A DNA stretch of 64,000 bases from Marisa cornuarietis (Eukaryota > Mollusca > Gastropoda > Architaenioglossa > Ampullariidae). The notes below the pieces were generated by a model that saw only the letters and a list, made by a program, of their open reading frames with translations, did no database searches and was not told where the DNA came from. Positions 25,869 to 38,800 of this stretch are shown one piece after another (positions within the stretch are counted from its first letter, which is position 1; every line of letters starts with the position of its first letter). Location: NCBI GenBank assembly GCA_004794655.1, contig SMMW01000622.1, positions 2,170,001 to 2,234,000 on the forward strand. Direction: 5' to 3'. The position numbers were made by a program, and so were the translations under genes.

Positions 25869-28800
25869 TCACAGTTCTATCTTGCCTGAATCAGGGCACT
25901 CGCAGGCCTGTTTCTGCGAGTCTCTGTATGGCTTGCATCCCAAGGCCAGTGCTCCCGCATACATGCCATCTGCGAATGACTTGCAGTCTGCCCAAAAGGG
26001 GGAAAAAATATTATTTAACAGAAAATACATTTCCATGAATAAAATGAGTGTTCTTATTTTAGCTTGCTTAAAATTTTGTTTACGCCTGCATGCTTCGTTA
26101 TGTATGCCAATGGAGGGAGGGATTAGGAAGATGCATAGTAGGTATCTTACCTAATTTATCAGTTCAAATAGTTTGTGACTAAAAATGTTACTCTTTATTT
26201 TAGGGAGAAAAGCAAAAGTATTATAATTTCTAGAATTTGGCTTATTAGCAATGCTTTCCTGTTTTCTTAAGGCAGACAATTTGTTACCAATATGCTAACT
26301 GTAACATAATATTGTTACAGTTTAATAGACATGACCGGTGCTGGGTTATATTGGGCCCCCAGCGAAAGACAAGTAACGCACCCCCTACTCCCCTTTCTTC
26401 AAAGCGTCAATTACAACACAATCAACAATTAATCTCTACGTTCTGGTCATCAAAAACTGAGACTTTAAACCTCACTTCCCTTATATATATATATTTTTTT
26501 TTTCTCTAATTTAATATGAGGAAAACATCAAGCTAAGTTCAGGGATTTCAGGCAAGAAAGAATGTGTGGTGTAAAATGCGCTATTCGATGTCTCAGTTTT
26601 GTCATGCTTAACCAAAAATTCAATAAAAAGGCTTTACAAATGCAGCTTTTTTTGTTACAAGGGGTCCGTCAAATCAGAAGCTTCACAATATTCCGCAACA
26701 TGGAAAGCACATTAGCAGGTGGTAAGTGTTGTGTCTAGTAATTATAGACACTTCAGACATTCCGATCGTCTTCCCTCATAAATACCGTCTACCATAAAAA
26801 TAAATAAATAGAACATAACTCAACTGTGTGTTCACATCTGGAACGTACTGGCGCCCACCGTGGCTTCTGGTTCACTTACCGTCGCTAACTTCTTTTAGCT
26901 TATTCGAGTTTCTCTCACAGATGTTCCTCAGGCAGGACCGGAAGCTGTCGTCGCAGGACTCTTTCTTCTTGTTGCAGGTGTCGTAACACTTATCGTGCTT
27001 ATCGCAGCATCTCTCAGCAGCAGGCAGATACTGGATATCCAGCTATAAATATGTACAACACAAATGACAAATTGTCTGGCTTGTGTGCCGGTGCTTACTC
27101 TTAACTTTTGTAAATAATAAATTTAAAAACTAAAAAAAAATTATCATAGTGAAAGAAAGCTGACCTACAACCCAAGAATCGGCAGCTGTAAATAATGATA
27201 ATTATATATTGCAATTCCGCACCTTAAAATTGGCTCAGTGCATTTTAAAGAAAGAGAAACAAATGTCTGTATAATTTTTACAGACACAAAAAGCACCTAG
27301 CGCACAATCAGACAGAGAACAGAGAAAGCAGACAAATACACAGACAAATATCAACAGCCAAAAATTAATCATGCACATACAATTTACTACAACATTGTAC
27401 AGGGCCTGAGTGAGCGTAGTGGGCAATAGTTGTGACATTTATATTTAGTTTACCGTTTGAAAACTAAGAATGCTATGCATCGTAAGATACAGTGAGTGCA
27501 ACAGGTAAGAAATGGTATGCCTAACTCATACTCTCTTATTCTGTGTAGAAAAGTTCATTTTCATCCACGCCCATGGATTGCTCAACACACACACACACAC
27601 CCCTGGCACTGACATCAACGTCACATAAGTCATTTACTTTGAATCCAAATGATCCGCATCCATTGGATGATGGTGTGTGGGATTTCTTTGGTCTGGGCTT
27701 TTTACCTGCGAAAAGACCGACCATATAAAAAGAAATATATAATAAATGTCATAAGAAGTCACCAATTAAGTTTCAGCACCATGATTCATAAAAAGCAACA
27801 TAATAAGAGTGCAGGGCTAACAATGTGCCATGACAACTCCACAGGGAAGCAAGGGTTAGAACCATACAGCACAATAACAACCACGGTCCTATATACGTCC
27901 ACGATAACAACCCACAATACCGTAACACATACCCGCTCTTCCTGATAAACATATATATTAGTTTATACAATCATGATTCCTACTCTCATATGATCTACAT
28001 TCATCGAGGGTCACACTGTCTGCCCGCTTATGTCATCGTCCAGCATGACAACAAATCGAATGCAAAATGTGATTCCGTCTTCTCTCCCATGGACAGGAGC
28101 GCCGAGAGCCAGCTTATGACCCCCTCTCAAAGATACGGTCTTCCCAAAAATGCATCTTTTAAAAACAAGCATGAACAGGATGAGAAAATAGAAAATGTAG
28201 CACTAGTCATATATAGTTACAGCTAGCAGGAGGTGTGGGGAAAACTGGAGATAGTGTCCTACACATGCCCCTCCAGAAAAAAAAACAGCTGCAGATTCTT
28301 TCAAGGGAGATAATCTACACCGATCGACTGCCTTTACACTTTACCAGTGAGAGAGAGAGAGAAAAGAGAATGTGTTTCTCTAAAGCGCTTTAAACTTTTG
28401 TTGGGAATTTGTAAATGATGCATTTCAGTCCTTAAACAGTCTTTTTCTGCTTATACTTGCAGAAAAAGTAAGTAGACGCCTATAGATGTCCTTTGAAAAC
28501 TTCTTGTACATTACAGATTTTGCTAATCACGGATTAAGAGTGTCGATCCTTGCTCGCGCCATCCGGCAGGGAAGAATGGATTAAATTTGGCAGAAGGAGG
28601 TGAGGGTACTTTTCGGGCCAGATGAATGCAATAAGCGAAAAATGACCACTGTAGTCGCCGTCACTGCGTGTGCTCCTTACACCCCTCACTCGGGTCGTAC
28701 CATTCCTTCCCGCAAGAGCTAGAAGTTCGGCCTTTGACTTCTTAGTCGTAAGGGATACTGATACAACGCCAGCTGGTATGGGGCGCCAAGAGGGGAATTT

Positions 28801-29448
28801 TATCTACTTTCTCTCTAGCTAGAAATCGAATGCATACTGTAGTTACAGAACTCATTCTGTACTTAAAAATGCATTCTATACTTATACAATTCAATTCTGT
28901 AGTTACAGAATGCATTCTACAAGTACAGAATGAGTTCTGTAACCACAGAATGATTTCTCTAGCTGGAGAGAGAAAATTCCCCTCTTGGCGCCCCATAATG
29001 AGGAAGTCCCCCAATGGATAGCCGGTCCATTCTTATCGTTATAAACAAAAGTTTACCAATTAGGATGAAATGCTCAAATAAAAATGTGTAAACAAAACAG
29101 ACTCTGGAAATAGACAACTTGGTCTGGGTGTGTTATTGTTAGTCATGTGCGTGGAAAGCACGTGATCAAGTTAGCCAATGAGTGCTGGCCGAGATTTCCG
29201 CTATTTGGTTCATATGCGTACCTGTCGCATACCTCACGCTGTATTGGAACATCAAATAGCGAACAAAAATTTGTAATGAACTCACCATTTCGACACTCAA
29301 ATTTGCATCCGTTTTTGTCTCCTATATAGTCGAATACGGTATCAAATGTGTTTTTAATGGAGGCTATGAGATCGTCGGTGTTCCATTCAGAGCCTTCTGC
29401 GGCCACAGCTGAAGCCGCTAACAGCAACGAAAATAAAACAGATGTCAT
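25869..29448 (-). CDS. PLA2G12: Group XII secreted phospholipase A2
   Basis: Four minus-strand exons: 29448-29286, 27705-27638, 27042-26880, 25987-25869. Phases are 1, 0 and 1 and the joined frame gives 170 aa. Group XII sPLA2 proteins are small secreted disulphide-rich proteins with the PLA2 His-Asp dyad but an unusual Ca-binding loop. Residues 1-17 form a signal peptide (MTSVLFSLLLAASAVAA). A CKFECRNG block precedes the loop motif NGCGS at about 69-73. The active-site block CCDKHDKCYDTC has His at about 93 and Asp at about 94. Exon 4 has the late family motif LGCKPY and a Cys-rich end. Human members are near 190 aa, so this one is slightly short. The catalytic His and Asp are kept, unlike the inactive PLA2G12B branch, so an enzyme is plausible. 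The donor of exon 2 (AAA then GTAAAT) was chosen because it keeps the family spacing between NGCGS and CC-x2-HD. Confidence 0.9.
28779..28995. mobile_element. TA-flanked hairpin MITE in PLA2G12 intron 1
   Basis: A 217-bp element with terminal inverted repeats of about 23 bp, TGGGGCGCCAAGAGGGGAAT at one end and the reverse complement at the other, with TA outside both ends. The interior is also palindromic: CTAGCTAGAAAT against ATTTCTCTAGCTGG, and several interleaved copies of CAGAATGCATTCT / CAGAACTCATTCTG words. Almost the whole element could fold into one long hairpin. TA targets fit a Tc1/mariner-type origin, which is inference. Confidence 0.88.
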
Positions 29449-31844
29449 GGTTCCTGTAGCGACGCGAGTTTACACACCATCGAACGTCCACGCGCAGTTA
29501 CTTTTTCGAAGAGTGTAAAAGAAACATTAAAACTGACGTCGATACGGGGAAGCGACGAAGCTATACGATCACATCTAGCTAGATCGTCGTAAAACCAGAG
29601 TAGCATGCGTGTCGATAGTTGATTGGAAGGTCAGTTGGGGAGGATAAGTTGATCTGTCATCGTTCAACCTTGCAACAGCTGGATCATTTTTGTGTTTCGG
29701 AAATTAAAAACCAAGTGTCGATGAGGAGGGGGATTGTGTCTCAACAGTCATTCCCAACTGCGCCGAGTATATCGCGTCGCATAATGCTACATCAGGCGCA
29801 TTACAGTACTTTCTGATAGTTTAGAAAAATTACGCCATAAATCCTTTTATCTATTAATAGAGCGACGCTTCCGATTAGATTTTACCATCTACAAAACATC
29901 CGCCTGTGCAATAAACAGACATTAACAGCGAAGACGAGTGTAAAAATTATTTTCAATGTGTTTAATGCATCCGAAGAAATTATAATTTCCCGAAACGGTG
30001 GGAACAATTCAATTTTGTTCACGTAATGCAACTTACACGCAAGCCTGTATTAAAACTGGGGGATTAGGATTTCTCACGCCCGTGGGCCACGTGTAAGAAC
30101 AGCGCGCGAACCCATTTGATCGGCCCGGTAAGGCAACCGCACGCGAGACTCGATGTTTATAGTAAATCTATCGGCATTTTTTATAGCAACATAAATTTTT
30201 CTTAAATTAATTATAATAATAATGTAAATTGTAAGGGACAAGCAAAGGATCGATGTCCATTACATGATAGACAGGACACGCGAGTACGTATTTACGTGAC
30301 GTGACAGACACCCATGCTTCTCGTCGGTTGCCCGCGACGATTTTAGCACGGAGTTATATTACTGTTCTCTTCGACGCTCAGATCGATGGAGTTATAGTAC
30401 GGAAATCCTACAGATAATGGAAAAAAAAGAAGAAAAAACCGACAATGGATTAACTTTTTTCGGAGATATATATATATATAGGTCTCTGCATGCTTTGTTC
30501 AAACGTACGTGCCGTGCAAACTTCGCCCCCAGAATTTAATCTAAATATTTCAGAATTGATTTTTGTCCAGTCACTTATACAGTACAAGCATTAAGTTTTA
30601 GACTTTCAGGAAGACGAAGAGATCTTCCTACAGCATTGCCGATCGACTATACAAAGGCACGAGCTGTTACAACCACCTACGTACGACTGCTGGTAAACAA
30701 AAATCAACCACCAGATATATGCACCATCGACGCTTTCTACACCGTAACACAGTCACAACCACATCATCAGTGTATCTTTATCCAACACAATGCTAAAAAC
30801 AACTGACAGTGTGAAGGCATCAGCCACCACTATAATAAGCGTGCTCGAAACAGCTTTAAAAAAAAAAAAGAGGGGGACAAACGTGATAGGAGCGTAAAAG
30901 GGAACACGTGCGAGTATCAGTAAATAGCAAATTTTGCATGCAGCTAAATGAGGAAGAAATAAGTTTTTACATCGATAATATATGTATCAAATTATTATGT
31001 TATACTTTTAATGGTAAGATTCATTATCAGCAGTCAGTTAATTGTAACTATTAAATAAAAATGCAGTGCTGGAAATTAACCAACAAAATTAAAAAATTAC
31101 AAGAGTTTACCTTAGACAAATGCACATTTGAAATGTATTTATATTTTATTAACAATAATTAACTCAAATATGCACCCACTTAGTAACAATTAACGAATCA
31201 ATAAAGCAATTACGTAGACTACACTGACCGTGATTGTTGCCCAGGATTTACTTACCAGTCTGTTAAGTGAATTCGGTTTGGATTTTTTTTTAAACTTCAG
31301 TGGAAGTTTCTAAAAAAAAAAAAAAATCTAACTCTGTAAGGCTCTATCCCCAAATCATCCGTTTCATTTTTGGGGCAAAAATCGCTTCTTGAGCACTAGA
31401 ACCTAAGTAATGCTTCGATCTTCTTTTGACATAATATATAGAGATGTTGAACTGAGCCACACTCACTGTTACAAATACTCCTGGCGTGTAAGAGAGCTCT
31501 TCAGTATAGGATAGTTATTTTCTCCTTTCCTAGTGGCAGGTGAGAATGCCGGTTTGAAGGCTTATATCTTGAAAATTAAGCAAATTATGTACTCATATTT
31601 TGAGAATTATTATTTTAAAATGAACTTAACCTAATCACAAAGAAAAAATGTCGTAGTCAGCTTGTCCTTTAAAATGGCTGTGGTGCAAACAGTAAGGCTT
31701 AAAAATTTTCCACATGGGTGTCAGGGAAAGAATGGGGCGGACAGAGGTGGATATATTCCCGGATGCTCAGTGTTGGCCTTCTTCTGCTGGGTGATACGCA
31801 AGACTTGGTGGTTATAGTCACCCTGCTATTTTGGTCTGGGTCTG
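29449..31844. other. Upstream region of PLA2G12; intergenic
   Basis: The first bases upstream of 29448 are the PLA2G12 5' UTR and promoter region; no clear TATA box was assigned. An AT microsatellite (TATATATATA) lies at about 30469-30480. No exon was supported elsewhere. Confidence 0.4.
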
Positions 31845-32103
31845 GGGCCAGTTGCAGAACAAATTTCTAATTTTAAACACTTTTAGGCCGTAAATCTTTT
31901 TAGACAATCAGTTTAAAGTGCACACCACAATTCTAGAATTTTTAAAACTAAAACTACTTTAAGTAAGATAAAATTGTTTGTCTGACTTTCCGTCCTGTCA
32001 GTACAATTTTTTGTATGTTCTTGTGCAATACATCTAAATGGCATAGAAGAGATTTTGCTTCTTTAGAACAGTTTTAAGGCTTAGAAACATGTGCAACCAG
32101 CCC
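31845..32103. mobile_element. Harbinger-like MITE, copy 3
   Basis: A 259-bp third copy. The termini GGGCCAGTTGCAGAACA and TGTGCAACCAGCCC are slightly eroded. CTG lies on both sides (31842-31844 and 32104-32106). The interior follows copies 1 and 2 closely (TTTAAACACTTTTAGGCC, GTGCACACCACAATT, GATTTTGCTTCTTTAGAACA). Confidence 0.87.
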
Positions 32104-32864
32104 CTGGCCCAGAAGGCAGATTTTCAATAACCCTTAAATATCCTTTCATACTCTTATACCAGGACACTTAATTTTTCCTTCCCTTTTACTTGGACCACGG
32201 AAAGCTTGGATCTAAGAAACAACTACAAACACTAAGTTCAACATGTTTTCACAGTGCGCACTCAAGCTTTGTGAACAGTCTCAAATATTTTCTTCTAAAC
32301 TCCAGGAAAAGCCAAGGTATGGTGCACTTTGTTTGGTAACAGTATTTTATATGTTTTTTGTGTTTCCATGCTTCTTCTGTTTTAATAACAAATAACACTA
32401 TTTGACAAGGCAGCAACATCAGTGTTGATGAGCACATTGATATCTTTCCTTAAATGGCACTCATCCTTTTGAGACAACCAACACAAAATATATGTTAAAA
32501 AAGTAGCTTTGAAAGGAGCTGTTGGGTGCTGCATCATCAGTACTAACAACCTTAAAAATTTACACAACCATTTTTATTTTTCTTGTAGGTGTTTAGATAA
32601 TCCTACCAAGTTCACTGTTCAATTTTGAACATTGCTATTTAATAACAATAATAAAAATGTAATTATAAAGCTGTTCTTTAGAAAATAATTTAGTCATACT
32701 CATGCAGAGCAGATCTTCTAACTGTAATTCTTAGGTGCAATGCATGTCTATATCTGATTCAAAATATCAAGCAAATGATGATATGTGAGACATAGCTCAT
32801 TTCAATGAACTTCTTGTAAGGACACAATGGATTACGAACACTATTTTACTTGACATTTGAACTG

Positions 32865-35800
32865 TCAGTGACAATCACTGCATTGTTGTAAATGTCTGCG
32901 GAATTTCTCTTCACTCTCAAAGTCTGCAATGTGACAATATGGGCACAGCCACTCCCTACTGTAGTCTTTTTTTTTGTCACGTCTAACATTTTCAGATTGC
33001 ACACCAGAAGCCTGTAATGCAGCTGCTGAACCATCTCCTCTGTTATCAATTTTTATCTGTCTCAAAAGTGATCTGTGATGACTTTTTTGTGGAGGCAATG
33101 GGGCGCCATGCAATAACGGAGGAGCACATGCAGACTTTACCACAGATGCTTCAGACAGGTTTTCATGCATATCTGGTGTGCTCTTGCTCAGAGAAGTTTC
33201 AAAAGGTCTAATGTCCACAAGTGTGCCTGTACCAGGAGATTTTCCACCCTGGCTGCTCATCGGACTTGGCAAGCAAGACCTAGTGGAGGAGTGGGCATTT
33301 GTACTGGATAGTATTTTGCATGGACTGGATTCTCTTTTCAGGTTTGCTAGTTCTCTGGCTTGCTCACTTGTAAGGTAAAGACTTTCTTGCAGTCCACTGC
33401 TTTGTAGTACTCCTTCAAGAATCACCACTAGGCTTTTTAAAAGATTGTTCTGAAAATGAAGAAAGAAATATGATAACCACCAATAAGTGTACTGCTTTAT
33501 TTAAATGTTGATTAGTTTTTAAAGGTAAAAAAATGTCTCGCTTGTGAACAACTTTTAACAAGAACAATAACTGAATCTCTGATTTATACGTAAAGCTGCA
33601 AGGAAAGCTCATGAAGCTTGGTTTCCACTGTTGACTATAAAGCATACCATACAGTATGTAGTTAAATCTCCCACTTGACATCCCTTTGACAAAGTCGGAT
33701 GGTGTGAATTCCTCTTAACACTAAGTTTCCCAGCTATCAAAAACCATCATAGTAATGTGTAAACTATTTTACATAAATGGACTTTTTCTTGGAATCTTGC
33801 ACCAATCATGATTTGTTGTGCAAAAATTCATTTTGTAAAGAGCAACAATGATGTCAGAAGATTTAAAGGTGACTAAGTGGCGGCTCTGGCAGTTGTCTGC
33901 CATTGGTACTGACTGGCACAAACGGAGACTACTTATTGGTTAAAAATGTATTTGTTGCATGCTCTGCACATAAATTTCACTAGCCCAGCATTAATTTCTG
34001 TCTAAACTTGCATCAGAAAACTAACAGTAGTACCACCTTGCTGTCAAGCTTCATGGCATAGTCCATACTAAAAATAATTCCCAAAAAGGTGAACAATCTG
34101 CTGGGAGGAAGTGTGATAGACGTTTTTAGAATTTTTTAAAGACTCTAATATAAATAATCTAAAAAAGACGTCATACCTCTCCATTTTCGGCACATGTCTG
34201 ATCAACAGAAGACATTAACAACTACCCCCAATATTTCTGAAATACACATCTTGGCAACACTTTGGAGAATCATTGTCAACTTTACAAGGTCCACATTTCA
34301 TGTAAAAATGTCTGGAAAAAACTGCAGAGCAGCTTTGAAGGTTTATGCAATAATCATAGGCATTTTGTTTGACGACATTTTGTATAACTGACTAAATAAC
34401 AAAGCACTTAGTACATGCTGTAAGTACTGCCATCCTTCCAAACATTTCCTTGTCTCTTACACATAACAGGACTGGTACTACAATGCAACATCACAAACTA
34501 CGCCCCAAAGTGGAGAAATATAATACAATGGATATTTCTTAAAAATGTAGAAGACCTGCCTAAGTTGAAGATCCAAGCCCCATTAATGTATGTTTTCAAT
34601 ATGAGTTCCCCATTTGTCCATGTCATTTCATACTAAGAACTCTCCAGATAAGGGGTCTGCATGTGGCATCTGTTTACAGGGCTGGCTACCTTGCGGTGAT
34701 ATAGCCTTAGTTGCTGACTCAGTGTAAAACACCACTCCCCCCACCCCTCCAGCTAAGGGGAGTGTAGTCTGACAAACATATGATGTCAGGATAGAACCTC
34801 AACAGACCTAAAGCCTTCTAAGGTGGCATACCTATATACCTATATAAACAAATAAGACAAACAAAATGTGACAAGAGATTGCTATGTTCAAGAAAAAAAG
34901 AAGAAAAAGTCTGCCAGTGGCAGACTATGAATGTACACTTTTCTCCAGTTGATCACATCGGTCAAGAAGGAGTTTTTCATCTCGAGTAAAGCGCCTGCGT
35001 TCATCTTCCATGATTCCCTCGAGACGCCGATATCTCTCTTCAGTGATTAAGGACTTCTTCTTTTCCTTATCAATCTGTAATATAAATATATATCAAGCAC
35101 GTAAAATGTGTCTGAAAGCCACACAGGTCAATTAATCCAAATGTGATAAAGTCTTTATTTATTCTAAAGTACATTACGAACTAGCACAGAGCAATCATCT
35201 GGTTTTGCTAAAGAAACTGAAAAAGTTCTTTTAAAAATGCACTCTTATATTAATATATTCTATTATCTTCAATGTTTATTTGAAATAGCTTTCATAGAGT
35301 TTTTTTTTTATCTTTATTTCAAATGTTCAATTTAGCACTGGACTTTGTAGTGAAGAGAATGTTGCCAAAGGGTAGTCACTCATCTGATTAGAATTTGTAT
35401 TATTTATAATCCCATGACATAGATGTTATTTTCCCCACCTACTCACACCCCAAGAAAAGCAACAGAAAAATTAATATTAGACCTCATCATAAATGCCAGT
35501 TATTTCTTCAGCAAGCTCCCTGCGATGATCTTCAGTTTCTTTCAGTTTTTTCTGATACTGCAAAAGTTCTTCCTTGAGGGATTTTAGCTGTTTCTCCAAG
35601 GCTTTCTTTTGCTCTACCTCACCATAGCTTATCTATAATGCATAAAAAGGGAAAAAACTAAAATTACACACTGTCTACAATGTGGTGAATTATTTATAAT
35701 GCAAATGTTATAATGTGACAAAAATAAGAAATCCAAACATTAAAATAATATGTTAATTATGTTCAGCTGATTAAACTTTTTTATTTATGGCACATCATAA

Positions 35801-38800
35801 CAAAGCTGATGACATTATTAACTATTAAAGTATCTGGAAGCCAAAATAGATATTCTGACAACAAATTAAAATAATCTAAACACCTTGATAATTTTGGACC
35901 AGTGTTATGACTTTCATGTTTGGGGTTATCTGACATTTAGCTTCATTTCAAAAGATGATTTTACAAAACTGAATAGTAAGGTTGTTTTATGCTGTATAAA
36001 ACAGTGTTGTATCAGACTATCAGGTGATCAGTGGTGGCACAACTCAATAAGGAAACATAAATGACCAATTTTCCTCGCTAATATAAAAACAAAGACTAAA
36101 CAGGATCCAGCAGCAACAAACAACAGCAAACCCCCAACGACAAAATCTTGGTGTTCATACAAAGCACTGATATTAACAGTAAATCAATGAGATAAACCTC
36201 TCTGCAATCACTAAAATGCCTTAAATAATAAATAAAATTTTTAGACTACATTCATGTTTATGAACATATTTCCACACACAAAAATATGCTTCCATTAAAA
36301 AAAAAGTGTTAACTGTAATCAAACATCATTTAAGGACAAACCTGGCTATGGATGTGTTTCAGATGGTCAATTTGTTTCTGCAGGTTCTTGTTTTCCGCTC
36401 TGACATTTTCTAACTCGGCAAGCAGCAACGGTATGTTCTTCTCATCTTGCTGTATGTTTGTCTGTGTTTCTTGTGACACACAACATATGCAAGGCTCTAC
36501 AATAGGGGGCAAGGCCGAATAGCCAGTGTCAGAAGGTGGCTGTTGAAAATGATGATAAATAACTTTAGTGTGCCATGCAAAAGATATAATTTTGTTTTTT
36601 CCAGTCAAACACAAAGTAATTTTTATCTTGATACTTGGTATTTGAAGAAATAAAACTGCTCTGATTCTTTTGAGAATTTTGTGACAAAAACTTAATGAAC
36701 CTAATTACACAGACTAACATTACTAAAGAATACTGAAAAGAATAAAGACAAACTTTTACATATTTGCAACACTCTTAAATATATCGTACTTCTTACATAA
36801 AATCTATTTCTTTTCCTTCTTTCTCTCCCTCTCAGTGCTGTTGATGACATACCTGGGACTGAGGTCCTGCCTTGATAGCTAGTGAACTGGCATGAACCTG
36901 ATCCTTCAAAATCTTGTTTTCATTTTGTAGAATTGCAATTTTTCTGTTGAGGATTGCCATAGCATGATCTTTCATCTCTATATTTTTTTCCATTTTCTTA
37001 GCCTGCCAAAGAATGGGTGAATTTTAGTTGGTCTGTTTATAAAACCTTTCTCCACCTTTCCAGACAATTAAGTTTAGTAATTTGCTATTGCAAGATGACA
37101 GATACTTCCTCAGAAGTGAATGGTATCAAGTGTAAGTCATCTGCAGTCAAATATATCTGGAAAAGGCCATATGGTTGCTGGTATTCAGCAAAGCCCTAAC
37201 CTGTATGTTGATAAGTATACAGCACTAGTTGAACTTATCTGAAAAATGAATAAATTTTAAGGACAATTTATAAAACAGTAACAGGAACTGCTAACTCAAA
37301 GCAGTGTTTAATTCAATCTAGGTTCTTAACTGACATATATATAAATGCCAAACTACGTACCTAATTTCCTAGCTATGTGACTGAAGCTGGTGTCGAGGTT
37401 GAGATCAGGATTTTAATTTTTTTAATTTTTTTGCTGTACTGTTAAATAGCATAAATTTTACTTTTTTCTCAAGAAGCATAAAATTTTGTATCTTGAAATG
37501 TATTTGCCATAAAGGAAACTTTGTATCTTCATTTTTATTCTATAAATATCATCATATAAATGTGAAAGATCTCAGTCTTACTTTTTCAACCAAAACATGA
37601 TGTTCATGTGGTTTAAGTTGTTCCATGTTTGCACCAATGAATCTGCTTTCTCTTTCTCTAAGTACAGCATTTGCTTCCTCCTGTGTTCTCATTCTCTCCT
37701 TGAGATGTTCCTAAAGCACAAAGCAAAAGCTATCCAGAATTTCAAAATCAGACTAGATAGGAAGCATATATAGATAGAATGTATAAAATTATATTTCAGG
37801 GAATTTTATACTACTTGCAATGCATGGAAATTCTATAAACAGATTTTTAAAAATCATAAAAACATTTAGGTTTTTAAGTAACATCACTTAGCAGATGTTT
37901 ACAAAATTGGGAAAATTGCAAACTTTCAAAAGACTGAAAGTCCTATTGGTGATTCCATTATGGTTATTCCAGTCTGTGAGTAAAAACTTGATGAAAAAGC
38001 TTCGGATATTTTTAAGAGGGAAGATAAAAACGTCTGTAATCTTACAGTTGTAGGGAAAAAAGGCGTTACAGTCCTCACACTTTAGGGCTAGTTTTTGTTA
38101 GGGTAGTGCCCATTTTTTCTCCTTTGCTACCATCTTTCTAAACTTCTATCAAGTCAGGTACCCACCCCACAGCTATATCAAGTGGAGCTATGTATGCCTC
38201 ATCAGCTGGTGATCTTAGTTGCGCTAAAAGCTTTCATAAGCTAGGGGATGCATTTATTCTACTTCTAAACACAATAATAATGTGATGATTGATACTGTTC
38301 ATAAAGAAAGAAACTTCCATCAATAACAAAATAAACGCGTCTTAGAAAAGAAAAATGTAAAATATTTCTGAATAGCAGACTGTAAGAATGGCTTACATTT
38401 TCATGCAGCAGAACATGCATATATCTCTTGGACTTATCAAGTTCGTCCTGCATCAGCTCAAACTCCTCAAATGATATACCAACATCATCAACAGAATCTC
38501 TTGACTCATTTGGGGAATGCTGGAAACACTCCTGTGATCCTTCAATGAGATCCAAATCTGGAATATTGAACTGCTGTTCTGGTGATGTGGTAACATTATT
38601 TGCAATCTCTGTGTTTCCACTCAAAGTCACTTTGTGACTCTCTCCTTTGCCAAGTGAGTTTTCACTCTGAGGATGATCACCATCCAAGTTGAGCTGACTT
38701 GGAAGTTGCAAACTCACGCTTGTCAGAGATTCTCCGTCTGTTTCAAAAGTCCCCACTTTGTAACTAGAATCTGCTGTACTATGACTTACATCTGTGCTTG

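Noticed and set aside
27536..27637. Extension of PLA2G12 exon 2 into the AC repeat
   Set aside because: It would insert extra residues between the calcium loop and the active site; the GTAAAT donor at 27637 keeps family spacing.
28742..29021. Open frames on both strands at the 28.8-kb hairpin
   Set aside because: They are translations of a palindromic MITE.
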